From positions 372,001-436,000 of the forward strand of contig NZ_JBEDNQ010000003.1 of assembly GCF_040105385.1 (NCBI RefSeq): a stretch of DNA of 64,000 nt. Direction: 5' to 3'. The position numbers and the translations under genes were made by a program. Shown one piece after another: positions 40,146 through 48,868 of the stretch (its first letter is position 1; each line of letters begins with the position of its first letter). The notes under the pieces were generated by a model that was not told the origin of the DNA, did no database searches, and was given only the letters and a program-made list of their open reading frames with translations. Origin of the DNA: Pseudonocardia nematodicida. Lineage in GTDB: Bacteria > Actinomycetota > Actinomycetes > Mycobacteriales > Pseudonocardiaceae.

Positions 40146-40674
40146 CGCCCGGCACCCCGTCGGCCGGGGGCCCGGCCATCGGCGCTCCGGTCGGCGGCGG
40201 CGCGGGGAGGCGCTGCGCGAAGGCGAACCAGAGGTAGCTCATGCCGACCACGAACAGCAGGCCGGTGACGATGCCCTCCACCTGCAGCGGCGCCAGGCCC
40301 AGGGGGCTGCCCTGGACGAGCGCCGCGACCACGACCAGGACGTAGAGCAACGGGTCGATCGTCCGCAGGAGCCGGACGATGCGCGCCGTCGCCGCCCTGC
40401 GGTACCGCAGGAACGCCAGGGCCTCGAGCGCCCCGACCAGCCCGAGGACGGCGAAGGTGATCCGCCACATCAGGGCGTTCCCGGCGGCCAGCACCGAGAC
40501 GAGCCCCATCAGGCCGGGCAGGAAGAAGTGCAGCGCGACGTGCAGCGTGCTGCGGTGCATCAGCGGGTCGCTCCGCCACCCACCGTGGGTCAGGCCCAGG
40601 ACGGTGAACCACAACCCCAGCAACGTGAAGCTGACCGTGCTCAGGTTCTGGTAGAAGCTGAGTGCGCCGTCCAC
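40096..40674 (-). CDS. Hypothetical five-helix membrane protein
   Basis: 192 residues with about five helices (TLLGLWFTVLGL, FFLPGLMGLVSVLAAG, ITFAVLGLVGALEAL, LYVLVVVAAL, GLLFVVGMSYLWFAF) and a Pro/Gly-rich tail. Start GTG 40674 is set by GGAGGGGAGG about 6 bases upstream. The last 50 bases overlap the end of murJ on the other strand, an unusual tail-to-tail overlap. Family not recognised; function unknown. Confidence 0.7.
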   Translation of the reverse strand: MDGALSFYQNLSTVSFTLLGLWFTVLGLTHGGWRSDPLMHRSTLHVALHFFLPGLMGLVSVLAAGNALMWRITFAVLGLVGALEALAFLRYRRAATARIVRLLRTIDPLLYVLVVVAALVQGSPLGLAPLQVEGIVTGLLFVVGMSYLWFAFAQRLPAPPPTGAPMAGPPADGVPGVSDGRGGGTPRPAHGP

Positions 40675-40803
40675 GACGACCTCCCCTCCTCGACCGGGCC
40701 ATGATGAGGTCGATCCCGTCGCGGGTAAGCGTCCGACCGGGGGAATCATGTCGTCGTGCAACAGTCGATCCGGGCGTCCGGGACGCTGCCACGATCTCCT
40801 CTC

Positions 40804-41949
40804 ATGACCCGACCGGACCCGCTCGCCGCGCTCACCCTTCCCGAGCTGCGCCGCCGCACCAGCATGAAGTGGCGGACCCACGCCGACGACGTCCTGCCGC
40901 TCTGGGTGGCCGAGGCGGACGTCCCGCTCGCCCCGGCGATCGTCGACGCCGTCACCGCGGCGGTCCGCGGCGGCGACACCGGCTACCCGTGCGGCACCGG
41001 CTACGCCGAGGCGCTGGCCGGGTTCGCCCGCGACCGCTGGGGATGGGACGGGATCGACCCGGCCCGGACCCGGCTGGTCCCGGACGTCATGCAGGGGATC
41101 GTCGAGGTGCTGCGCGCCCTCACCCCGCCCGGCGACGCCGTCGTGGTCACCCCGCCCGTCTATCCGCCGTTCCACGAGTTCCTGCGGCACGCCGGGTGGC
41201 ACGTGTTCGAGGCGCCGCTCACGCCGGACGGCCGCCTCGACCCGGCGTCCCTGGAGCGGGCGTTCACCTACCGCCGGGCCCGGGCCTTCCTGCTCTGCTC
41301 ACCGCACAACCCGACCGGCACCGTGCACACCGCCGACGAGCTCGCCGGGGTGGCCGCGCTCGCCGGGCGGCACGGCGTCACCGTCGTCGCCGACGAGATC
41401 CACGCCCCGCTGGTCGACCCGGGCACGACCTTCACCCCGTGGCTGTCGGTCCCCGGATCGGAGCGCGGGTTCAGCCTGCAGTCGGCCTCCAAGGGGTGGA
41501 ACCTGGCGGGGCTCAAGGCGGCCGTCGCCGTCGCCGGTCCCGGTGCGGGGGAGGCACTCGGCCGGATCCCGGTCGAGATGCTCGCGGTCGGGGCGAGCCA
41601 CGTCGCGGTGCAGGCGCACGTGGCGGCGCTGAACGGGGCCCGTGACTGGCTGGACGGGTTCGTCGCCGGCATCGCCCGCAACCGGGCGGCGCTGGCGGAG
41701 CTGCTCGCCGCGCGGCTGCCGTCGGTCGGCCACCGGCCCGCCCCGGCGACGTTCCTGGCCTGGCTGGACTGCCGCGAGGCCGGCCTCGGCGACGACCCGG
41801 CCGCGGTGTTCCTGGAGCGCGGGCGGGTCGCGCTGAACGACGGCCGGGCCTTCGGGACCGGCGGGGCCGGGCACGTACGGCTCAACCTGGGGACGACCCC
41901 GGAGATCCTCGACGAGGCCGTGCGCCGGATGGCCGGCGCGGTGTCCTGA
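40804..41949 (+). CDS. PatB/MalY-type PLP-dependent C-S lyase / aminotransferase
   Basis: 381 residues of fold-type I PLP enzymes. MKWRTHADDVLPLWVAEAD is the PatB/MalY N-terminal signature. CSPHNPTG, VVADEIHAPLV and the PLP-binding Lys in SASKGWNLAG follow, with RLNLGTT near the end. Members cleave cystathionine (β-lyase) in methionine synthesis or act as regulators. ATG 40804 fits the family start. Monocistronic, ending at a strong hairpin. Confidence 0.88.
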   Translation: MTRPDPLAALTLPELRRRTSMKWRTHADDVLPLWVAEADVPLAPAIVDAVTAAVRGGDTGYPCGTGYAEALAGFARDRWGWDGIDPARTRLVPDVMQGIVEVLRALTPPGDAVVVTPPVYPPFHEFLRHAGWHVFEAPLTPDGRLDPASLERAFTYRRARAFLLCSPHNPTGTVHTADELAGVAALAGRHGVTVVADEIHAPLVDPGTTFTPWLSVPGSERGFSLQSASKGWNLAGLKAAVAVAGPGAGEALGRIPVEMLAVGASHVAVQAHVAALNGARDWLDGFVAGIARNRAALAELLAARLPSVGHRPAPATFLAWLDCREAGLGDDPAAVFLERGRVALNDGRAFGTGGAGHVRLNLGTTPEILDEAVRRMAGAVS

Positions 41950-41951
41950 CC

Positions 41952-41981
41952 GGGTCCGGGTCCGGGTCCGGGTCCGGGTCC
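41952..41981 (+). repeat. Hexamer tandem repeat (GGGTCC)5
   Basis: Five exact GGGTCC units start 2 bases after the PatB stop codon, ahead of the bidirectional hairpin at 42015. Confidence 0.9.
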
Positions 41982-42014
41982 GGGTGCGAGTGGCGGGCTG
42001 CTCGGGCCGTCATG

Positions 42015-42055
42015 CACGAATCGCCGCGCCCGGGACGTGGGCGCGGCGATTCGTG
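42015..42055. terminator. Perfect 17-bp bidirectional terminator hairpin
   Basis: CACGAATCGCCGCGCCC (42015-42031) and GGGCGCGGCGATTCGTG (42039-42055) pair perfectly with a 7-base loop. It sits between two convergent genes, 15 bases from the end of the minus-strand gene. Confidence 0.85.
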
Positions 42056-42069
42056 GGTCGGCTCCGTGC

Positions 42070-43539
42070 TCAGTCGTCCGGGTCGTCCGACACCAGGTCG
42101 GCGGCGGAGGCACCGTTCTGGCTCTTGACCGCGACCTTCGACCGGCGACGCTGCGCCGGGCGCGGCGGGGGCGGCGGGGCCTGCTGCTGCTGGCCGTACT
42201 GGCTGCGGCCCAGGATCAGCTCCGCGAAGGTCGCCATCGCCTCGTCCAGCTGGCTGGCGTTGCGCCGCTCGGAGTCCGCATTGGCCTTGGTCACGAGCTC
42301 GGTGACCGAGCCGGTGTCCGGACGGTCCTTCAGCGTCGAGTCCAGACCGGACAGCCGGCCGTCGACGTCACCGGAGATCTTGTCCAGGCGGCCATCCACA
42401 TCGGACGTCAGCTTGTCGAACCGGCCATCCACGTCGGAGGAGAGCTTGTCCAGTCGCCCGTCCACGTCGCCGGAGAGCCTCTCGAACCGGCCGTCGACGT
42501 CGCCCGAAAGCTTCTCGAAACCGCCGTCCACGTCGCTGGTCAGCTTGTCGAGACGGCCGTCGACGCTCTCGGTGAGCGCCACGAACCGGCCGTCCACATC
42601 GGTCGTGAGCTTGTCGAGACGGCCATCCACATCGGTGGAGAGCTTGTCGAGACGCTCGTCGACGCCGCCGAGGCGCTCCTGCACGTCGGAGGAGAGCTCG
42701 CCGATCCGGCCCTGTACGGCGCCGTCCAGCTCGCCGATCCGGTCGGTGATCGAACCGCCCAGGTTGCCGAACCGCTCGGTGACCGAGCCGTCCAGGTCAC
42801 CCAGCTTCCCGTCCACACCGGACTCGATCGCGTCGAGCCGGGCGGACAGCGCCTCCAGCCGCTCGGTGAGCGCCTCGAACCCGGGCCCCGGGTCGACCGC
42901 GGGCCGCTGCGCCAGCTCCTCGAGGCGGCGGTGCAGGCCGACCGAGGTGTCGCCGAGCAGGTTGCGCAGGCCCTCGCCGGTCTCCTCGAAGGAGTGCACG
43001 GCGGCGTCGAGCTGCTCGCGGACTCCTCGCTCGACGCCCTCGATCCGCTCCTTGATCGGGGAGGCGACGGCGTTCGGCATCGCGTCGAGACGCATCTCGT
43101 GCCGGTCGAGGCGGTTGTCGAGGTCGTCGAGTCGCTTGTGGAGGCCACCGAGGCGGTCGTCCAGCCCGTCCATCCGGCCGGAGACGCCTTCCAGGCGGCC
43201 GCCCATGCCGTCGAGCCGGCCGTCGAGCTGGGCGATCGGCTTGGCCAGCTTGTCCGGAAGGGACTCGATGAGGCGGGTGACCGCGCCGAGGATGACCTCC
43301 TGGTTGTCCAGTTTGGTCACCGTCTCGTCGAGGCGCTCGGCCAGGACGTTCAGCTCGGTCCGGTCCGGGAGCTCGGTCAGCTTCTTGCGCACGGTGCCGA
43401 TGGCGTCCAGTGCGGCGAGCCGGGCGTGGATCTCGTCGAGGGAGTCGAAGATCTGCTGCTGTTCGCTGTCGCGGATCTCGGCCGCCCGCATGAGCATGCC
43501 GCGCATCCGGTCGAACGAGAGGTTCGAAGTGTCGCTCAT
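42070..43539 (-). CDS. Coiled-coil protein with ~14 eleven-residue repeats
   Basis: 489 residues. The N-terminal ~230 are helical and charged. From about residue 235 to 400 there are roughly 14 consecutive 11-residue repeats of consensus [S/T]DVDGRLDKL[S/T], nearly exact in the last nine (DNA about 42330-42840). An 11-residue period favours long, slightly right-handed helical bundles as in apolipoprotein-like or LEA-like proteins. The end is Gln/Pro-rich, then basic (RPAQRRRSKVAVK) and acidic (SDDPDD). No signal peptide, so cytoplasmic. Start ATG 43539 has AGG close upstream. Function unknown; a cytoskeletal or lipid-surface role is conjecture. Confidence 0.8.
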   Translation of the reverse strand: MSDTSNLSFDRMRGMLMRAAEIRDSEQQQIFDSLDEIHARLAALDAIGTVRKKLTELPDRTELNVLAERLDETVTKLDNQEVILGAVTRLIESLPDKLAKPIAQLDGRLDGMGGRLEGVSGRMDGLDDRLGGLHKRLDDLDNRLDRHEMRLDAMPNAVASPIKERIEGVERGVREQLDAAVHSFEETGEGLRNLLGDTSVGLHRRLEELAQRPAVDPGPGFEALTERLEALSARLDAIESGVDGKLGDLDGSVTERFGNLGGSITDRIGELDGAVQGRIGELSSDVQERLGGVDERLDKLSTDVDGRLDKLTTDVDGRFVALTESVDGRLDKLTSDVDGGFEKLSGDVDGRFERLSGDVDGRLDKLSSDVDGRFDKLTSDVDGRLDKISGDVDGRLSGLDSTLKDRPDTGSVTELVTKANADSERRNASQLDEAMATFAELILGRSQYGQQQQAPPPPPRPAQRRRSKVAVKSQNGASAADLVSDDPDD

Positions 43540-43767
43540 GGCACCTGCTGCATTCCTCTGAGCCAAGTGGGGAGTGATCAGAGGGTAGCGACCGCCGGAA
43601 GAGGGTCGACGGACGGTGGCGGATTGCGCCGTCCGGGGCATGTCGGGGTGTCACGAACGGGAGCGATCATGCCAGGTATGCGCCCTGCGCGCCGCGCGCC
43701 ACGCCGAGGACCGACCCGCCGGGTGAACGGGCTCACGGGGTCACGGTGTCGACCGCTCACCTCTGAG

Positions 43768-43773
43768 TACCGT
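43768..43773 (+). promoter_or_regulatory. -10 element of add (leaderless)
   Basis: TACCGT ends 7 bases before GTG 43781. Confidence 0.5.
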
Positions 43774-43780
43774 GCGGGGC

Positions 43781-44914
43781 GTGGCAGACCCTGTGGCAAT
43801 CCCGGGCACCGCCCCGATCACCCGTGACACCGTGCGCCGCGCCCCGAAGGTGCTGCTGCACGACCACCTGGACGGCGGCCTGCGGGTCGGCACCGTCGTC
43901 GAGCTGGCCCGGGAGTCGGGCTACGACAAGCTGCCGACCACCGACCCGGGGGAGCTCGCCGCCTGGTTCCTCGGCGCCGCGCACTCGGGCTCGCTGGTGC
44001 GTTACCTGGAGACCTTCGGCCACACCGTCGCGGTGATGCAGAGCCGGGAGGCGCTCACCCGGGTGGCGGCCGAGGCGGCGGAGGACCTGGCCGCCGACGG
44101 TGTCGTCTACGCCGAGGTGCGGTTCGCCCCCGAGCTGCACGTCGAGGGCGGGCTGGACCTCGACGCCGTCGTCGACGCCGTCCTCGACGGGTTCGCGCTC
44201 GGGGCCGAGCGGGCGGCGGCGGCCGGGCGCACCATCCGGATCGGCACCCTGCTCACCGCGATGCGGCATGCCGCGCGGTCCCGGGAGATCGCGGAGCTGT
44301 CGGTGAAGTTCCGCGACGAGGCCGACGCCGGCGTCCGGTCCGGCGGTGTGGTCGGCTTCGACATCGCCGGCGCGGAGAAGGGGTTTCCGCCCACCCGGCA
44401 CCTGGACGCGTTCGAGTACGTGCGCCAGCAGAACGCGCACGTCACCATCCACGCCGGTGAGGCGTTCGGGCTCCCGTCGATCTGGGAGGCCATCCAGTGG
44501 TGCGGGGCCGACCGGCTCGGGCACGGGGTGCGGATCGTCGACGACATCGACACGACCGGCGAGCGGCCCGCGCTCGGCCGGCTCGCCGCCTACGTGCGGG
44601 ACATGCGGGTGCCGCTGGAGATGTGCCCGACGTCGAACCTGCACACCGGGGCCGCGCCGTCGCTGGCCGAGCACCCGATCGGGCTGCTCACCGACCTGCG
44701 CTTCCGGGTCACCGTCAACACCGACAACCGGCTGATGTCCGGGTGCACGCTGACCAGCGAGCTGACCGACCTCGCCGACACGTTCGGCTACGGCTGGGAC
44801 ACGCTGCAGTGGTTCACCGTCAACGCGATGAAGTCGGCCTTCATCGGGTTCGACGAGCGGCTCGCGCTCATCGACGACGTCATCAAGCCCGGCTACGCGG
44901 CGCTGCGCGGCTGA
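43781..44914 (+). CDS. add: Adenosine deaminase
   Basis: 377 residues. It converts (deoxy)adenosine to (deoxy)inosine, feeding DeoD. Zinc and catalytic motifs: LLHDHLDGG (HxH), TIHAGEAFG (His/Glu), LGHGVR and NTDNR. Very close in pattern to mycobacterial Add, including SGSLERYLE-type and PPTRHLDAFEY segments. GTG 43781 is chosen from the -10 TACCGT 7 bases upstream; GTG 43772 in frame is the alternative (+3 residues). It sits apart from cdd-deoA here, whereas they are adjacent in mycobacteria. Confidence 0.94.
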   Translation: MADPVAIPGTAPITRDTVRRAPKVLLHDHLDGGLRVGTVVELARESGYDKLPTTDPGELAAWFLGAAHSGSLVRYLETFGHTVAVMQSREALTRVAAEAAEDLAADGVVYAEVRFAPELHVEGGLDLDAVVDAVLDGFALGAERAAAAGRTIRIGTLLTAMRHAARSREIAELSVKFRDEADAGVRSGGVVGFDIAGAEKGFPPTRHLDAFEYVRQQNAHVTIHAGEAFGLPSIWEAIQWCGADRLGHGVRIVDDIDTTGERPALGRLAAYVRDMRVPLEMCPTSNLHTGAAPSLAEHPIGLLTDLRFRVTVNTDNRLMSGCTLTSELTDLADTFGYGWDTLQWFTVNAMKSAFIGFDERLALIDDVIKPGYAALRG

Positions 44915-45049
44915 CGAACCCGGTCACGCGGCGCTGCGCGGCCGGCGCCGCGACCCGTCGACGGTCGCCGCGACCTCCCGCGGCGGTCGCGGCAGCCGGC
45001 CGGGGGTCGCGACCGCCGGTCGGCCGGTGCAACAGGCGGCCGGGCCGGG

Positions 45050-46375
45050 TCAGTGGCGCGCGGCTCGGTCGGCCGACGGAGCCGTCGTGGACTCCGCGTC
45101 CGCGGGGTGTGTCCGCAAGCGGGCCTCGAGGCCGGCGACGAGCTCGGCCCACGCGGCCGCCTCCCGGGTGAAGGGCGGGCTCGGGGCCATCCGGGTGGGG
45201 TCGGGCCGCACCACGAACGACACCAGCCAGCCCAGGCTGTTGGACTCGGCCAGCGCATCCGCCGGTCCGGTGTCACCGGACCACTCGCCGACGTCGCTGA
45301 GCAGCTCCGCGGCCAGGTCCAGCCGCACCGGGTCCAGCTCGAGGACGCCGTCGGCGAGATCGCGCCCGATCCCGGTCAGCACGTAGGTGTTCATCTCCTC
45401 GACGCCGGCGTCGAGATCGCCGTCCCGGGCCGCGTCCAGCACGTCGGCGAAGGTCTCGGCGGTGGCCAGGTCGGTGCCCCGCACGGCGGGGTGCTCCGGG
45501 TCGGCGAGCGCCGCGGCGAGCTCGGACGAGGACCCGAAGACGTCGATCAGGCCCTCCGAACCGAGGAAGACCGGCTTGTCGTCGAGGTAGCACCGCAGGG
45601 TCACGACGGACCGCTGCCCGGTCTCGATCCGGATCGGGTCGATGCCGACCTCGGCCCAGAACCCGGTCGGGGTCTCGTCCTCGTCGTCGTCCCGCGCGCC
45701 CGCCGCGAGGGCGGCGGCCTCGAGGTCGTCGTCGGGATCGTCGGTCGCGCGGGCCCGCTCCGTTTCCCGGGCCGCCTCCCACTCCCGGGCCTCGGCGCGC
45801 GCCGTCTCCAGCGCGCCGGCGTCGACGTCCGGGGTGTCCATCAGCTCGTCGACGGTGTCGACGACGGCGTCCCAGTGCCGGGCCACGGCGTCGGAGAGGG
45901 CCCGCCAGCGCTTCGCGCCATCGCGCCCCGCGAATGCCGCGGGGCCCTCGCGGAGGAGGGCGAAGGCGGGCTCGCCGTCCAGCACGTCGATGATGTCGCC
46001 GAGATCACAGACGTCGGCCAGTGAGCGCACCATCGAGACGGCCTCGTGCAGCTCCTGCACGGTCGGGGAATCGGGGTCCCCGGCGGCCAGCTCGGGCAGC
46101 CCCACGAGGTCGTAGCGGTGCTCGTCGTCCGGCGTCAGCTCACCGACCGCCAGACCGGGGACCGCGGACCACGCGGGGTGGTCCTCCAGGTCGTGTCCGG
46201 ACGCGGTCCGCACGAACGCGGCGAGCTCGGCCACCTCGTCGAAGACGAACACGTGCTCGTCGTCGCCGAGGAAGGCCTCCCACTCCTCGCCGTCCTCGCG
46301 CCACGGGGGAGCCCACAGGGTGACCACGTCGCCCCGGGTGAGGGCGAGGCGGATCGGGACGATGTCGCGTGCCAC
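45050..46375 (-). CDS. Conserved actinobacterial protein of Rv3311 type
   Basis: 441 residues, starting MARDIVPIRLALTRGDVVTLWAPPWREDGEEWEAFLG in the style of Rv3311. Very acidic, no membrane segments, and two similar halves in which an FLG-[S/D]-[D/E] plus Asp-rich context recurs. Often annotated loosely as a 'primosomal protein', which I see no motif to support. The neighbourhood (add, upp, pmmB, deoD) is the same as in mycobacteria. Function unknown. Confidence 0.75.
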   Translation of the reverse strand: MARDIVPIRLALTRGDVVTLWAPPWREDGEEWEAFLGDDEHVFVFDEVAELAAFVRTASGHDLEDHPAWSAVPGLAVGELTPDDEHRYDLVGLPELAAGDPDSPTVQELHEAVSMVRSLADVCDLGDIIDVLDGEPAFALLREGPAAFAGRDGAKRWRALSDAVARHWDAVVDTVDELMDTPDVDAGALETARAEAREWEAARETERARATDDPDDDLEAAALAAGARDDDEDETPTGFWAEVGIDPIRIETGQRSVVTLRCYLDDKPVFLGSEGLIDVFGSSSELAAALADPEHPAVRGTDLATAETFADVLDAARDGDLDAGVEEMNTYVLTGIGRDLADGVLELDPVRLDLAAELLSDVGEWSGDTGPADALAESNSLGWLVSFVVRPDPTRMAPSPPFTREAAAWAELVAGLEARLRTHPADAESTTAPSADRAARH

Positions 46376-46407
46376 GCGCCCGAGCCTAGCGTCGAGTGGA
46401 TCGCACG

Positions 46408-46540
46408 GTCGGGTCGACCATCGATGACGCCGTCGGGTCGACCATCGATGACGCCGTCGGGTCGACCATCGATGACGCCGCCGATCGCAGCGTCGGGTCG
46501 ACCACCGATGGCACGGCCGGGCCGGCCATCGATCGCACGC
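46408..46540. repeat. 24-bp tandem repeat (three exact, two degenerate copies)
   Basis: Exact units at 46408-46431, 46432-46455 and 46456-46479. A degraded copy begins at 46492 and another near 46517. Each unit contains GGTCGACC and ATCGAT, two palindromes. It lies upstream of the Rv3311-type gene and downstream of the next minus-strand gene. Both strands are open through it, but only because the unit length is a multiple of three. Confidence 0.85.
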
Positions 46541-46624
46541 ACGCTCCGGCGCGCGTCCGTCTCCCGGGCGCGCCGGGGCGCCGGTGCGGCCGGACGTGCG
46601 CCGACTCGTCCTCCAGCCGGGCCG

Positions 46625-46861
46625 TCAGGCCTGGCTGTGCAGTCGCACCACGCCGATCGAGACGTCGTCGAGCCCGCCCCGGTCGAAGTCGCGGCGCAAC
46701 TGATCCGCCTTGATGGTTGCGGTCATCCCGTCGAACGGGCCGTGGGCGTCCACCTCCCCGGTCTGCGGGTCCACCGCCAGTACGACGTATCCGTCGCACT
46801 GCGTGAGCTTTTCCGCCGCAGCGATCAACGTCTGCTCTTCGGAAGTCGTGTTCTCCGGCAC
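46625..46861 (-). CDS. Small acidic conserved hypothetical protein
   Basis: 78 residues: MPENTTSEEQTLIAAAEKL, GYVVLAVDPQTGEVDAHGPFDG, then DDVSIGVVRLHSQA. Likely a small α/β protein. GTG 46861 is certain: GAGGAGGTGATC on the minus strand (46864-46875) is an extended match to the 16S anti-Shine-Dalgarno sequence with 7 bases from the AGGAGG core. TACTAG (46881-46886 complement) may be its -10. Such a strong site suggests high expression. Family not recognised. Confidence 0.75.
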   Translation of the reverse strand: MPENTTSEEQTLIAAAEKLTQCDGYVVLAVDPQTGEVDAHGPFDGMTATIKADQLRRDFDRGGLDDVSIGVVRLHSQA

Positions 46862-46886
46862 CGGATCACCTCCTCGTCGTCTAGTA

Positions 46887-47362
46887 CAGCGTCGGCGGGG
46901 GCCTCGGTGTGACACCGTTTCGGCCATACCACCCGTTCGGGTCAGGTGAATCCTGAAATCGGCGACGGCGTGTGCTGATCGTGGCACCGGCAGCGATCGA
47001 TCATTCGATGAGGGGACACGGGGTGTCGAATCGGGCATCCGTCGTCACCCGCGGTCGCAGGCCGGGATCCGAAGTCACGCAAGGTCTGCGGGGGTGTCCC
47101 GGACCTCACCCTGCCGGGCCGGACGGGCTCGCCCGGCAGTTCGATCATCACTCGTCGGTGCGCCGCGATCCCTCACGCTTCGTGAACCATGACACGCGTC
47201 CGTGTCGACTTCCGGGCACGTCGTCCCGGTGGCCGCCGGGCGTCGTCCGAGCGCACGGCGGGTGTACGGGGTCCCGGCGCGGGTCCGGGAGGCCGGTGTC
47301 ACCGTCCCCAGTTCTGGCGAGATCACTGTCGACGGGCTCCGGCGGCCGTACGCTCACCGCTC
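46887..47362. other. Intergenic region upstream of upp
   Basis: About 475 bases, less GC-rich than the genes around 46960-47060. No gene with credible codon use was found. TACGCT (47349-47354) ending 8 bases before the upp GTG is a likely -10 element. Confidence 0.45.
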
Positions 47363-47986
47363 GTGGACACGATCGTCGTCGACCACCCGCTGGCGCGGGC
47401 GCGGCTGAGCACCATGCGGGACGCCCGCAACGACAACGCCACCTTCCGGGCGGCACTGCGTGAGCTGACCCTCATGCTGATCTACGAGGCGACCCGTTCG
47501 GCCGAGCTGGCCGAGCAGCCGATCCACACCCCGGTCTCGCGGACCGTCGGCTACCGGCTCGCCACCCCGCCGGTGCTCGTCCCCGTCCTGCGCGCGGGGC
47601 TCGGGATGGCCGAGGCGGCGCTGAACCTGATCCCGGAGGCCCGGATGGGCTTCGTCGGGATGGCGCGGGACGAGACCACGCACCAGCCGGTGCCCTACAT
47701 GGAGTCGCTGCCGGAGTCCCTCGTCGGCCGCCCGGTGTTCGTCCTGGACCCGATGCTGGCCACCGGCGGCTCGATGGTGCACACCGTCGAGCTGCTCACC
47801 AAGCGCGGCGCCGACGACGTGACCCTGGTCTCCGCGCTGTGCTCCCCGGAGGGCGTCGAGCGGCTCCGGTCGTCCGGGCTGCCGGTCCGGCTGGTCACCG
47901 CGAGCATCGACGAGCGCCTCAACGACTCCGCCTTCATCGTGCCGGGCCTCGGCGACGCCGGGGACCGCCAGTTCGGCTCGGCCTGA
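47363..47986 (+). CDS. upp: Uracil phosphoribosyltransferase
   Basis: 207 residues. It makes UMP from uracil and PRPP, recycling the base released by DeoA. PRPP loop VFVLDPMLATGGS and the uracil-binding end FIVPGLGDAGDRQFG are both present. GTG 47363 matches the family N-terminus (DTIVVDHPLARARLS); the open frame upstream lacks homology. A possible leaderless promoter (TACGCT) is 8 bases before the start. Confidence 0.95.
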   Translation: MDTIVVDHPLARARLSTMRDARNDNATFRAALRELTLMLIYEATRSAELAEQPIHTPVSRTVGYRLATPPVLVPVLRAGLGMAEAALNLIPEARMGFVGMARDETTHQPVPYMESLPESLVGRPVFVLDPMLATGGSMVHTVELLTKRGADDVTLVSALCSPEGVERLRSSGLPVRLVTASIDERLNDSAFIVPGLGDAGDRQFGSA

Positions 47987-47996
47987 GCCGCCGCCC

Positions 47997-48845
47997 GTGA
48001 CCCGCCCCGCCGCGCCGCCCGGTACCGGGACCACCGGTACCGGGCCGCCGGATGCCGGTGCGCGGGGGGCCGCCGCGCCGCGCCGCCGTCCGTACCGGTG
48101 GCGGCGGATCCTGGCCGGCGGGGTCGCCGCGGTGCTCACGGGCGCCGCGCTCGTACTGCCTGCCGCGGACCGTCCGGAGCCCACCGAGGTGCCCCCGTCC
48201 CCGCCCGGCGTGCTGCGGGTGATGCCGCTGGGTGCCTCCTCCACGGTCGGTGTCGGCAGCACCGGCACCGCCGGGTACCGGCTCCCGCTGTGGGAGCGGC
48301 TGGCCGCCGACGGCGTGCGGCTCGACTACGTCGGCTCGCGGTCCTCCGGGCCGGACGCCCTGCCCGACACCGACCACGAGGGACGGTCCGGCTGGACCGC
48401 GGGGCGGATGCTGCCCTACGTGAGCGGCTGGGTGCTCGCGGCCGAGCCCGACGTCGTGCTGCTGCACGCCGGGACCAACGACCTGATCAAAGGCACCTCG
48501 CCCGAGACGACCGCGGACCTGCTGGACCGGGTGCTGGGCCAGGTCTTCGTCGCGGCCCCGGAGGCCCACGTGATCATGGCGGGAGTGTGGGCGCCGCTGC
48601 CGAAGAAGCGCGCCGAGCGGGCGCGGCTGGGCGAGCTGCTGCCGGGTGTGGCCGAGAAGCACCGTGCCGCGGGGCACTCGGTGGAGTACGCGGACGTCTC
48701 CGGTCTGATCCCGGTCGGCCTCACCGTGGACGGCGTGCACGGGACGCCCGCCGCGTACCGCTCCGTCGCCGCGATGTGGGCGGGCCGGATCGAGGCCTGG
48801 CTCGCCCGCACGCCGTCCGTGGGCGGGTCGAGCGCCCGCGAGTAG
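47997..48845 (+). CDS. Secreted or anchored SGNH/GDSL hydrolase
   Basis: 282 residues. An N-terminal Arg-rich region and one hydrophobic helix (RILAGGVAAVLTGAALVLPAA) serve as signal or anchor. SGNH blocks: nucleophile Ser in LGASSTVGVG, Gly/Asn in LLHAGTNDL, and Asp-x-x-His in VDGVHGT. The pattern resembles lipolytic or carbohydrate-esterase members; substrate unknown. It starts 10 bases after upp, so it may be cotranscribed with it. Confidence 0.85.
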   Translation: MTRPAAPPGTGTTGTGPPDAGARGAAAPRRRPYRWRRILAGGVAAVLTGAALVLPAADRPEPTEVPPSPPGVLRVMPLGASSTVGVGSTGTAGYRLPLWERLAADGVRLDYVGSRSSGPDALPDTDHEGRSGWTAGRMLPYVSGWVLAAEPDVVLLHAGTNDLIKGTSPETTADLLDRVLGQVFVAAPEAHVIMAGVWAPLPKKRAERARLGELLPGVAEKHRAAGHSVEYADVSGLIPVGLTVDGVHGTPAAYRSVAAMWAGRIEAWLARTPSVGGSSARE

Positions 48846-48868
48846 CCGCCGGTCCCGGTGCGGCCACC

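Noticed and set aside
43511..43527. TCGAAC-N5-GTTCGA, LexA-like palindrome within the coiled-coil gene
   Set aside because: The spacer is five bases instead of four, and it lies inside coding sequence (codons for LSFD), 12 bases after the start.
46390..46713. Plus-strand frame with repeated VGSTIDDA through the 24-bp repeats
   Set aside because: The frame is open only because the repeat unit is a multiple of three; no ribosome binding site, and it runs antisense into the real gene at 46625.
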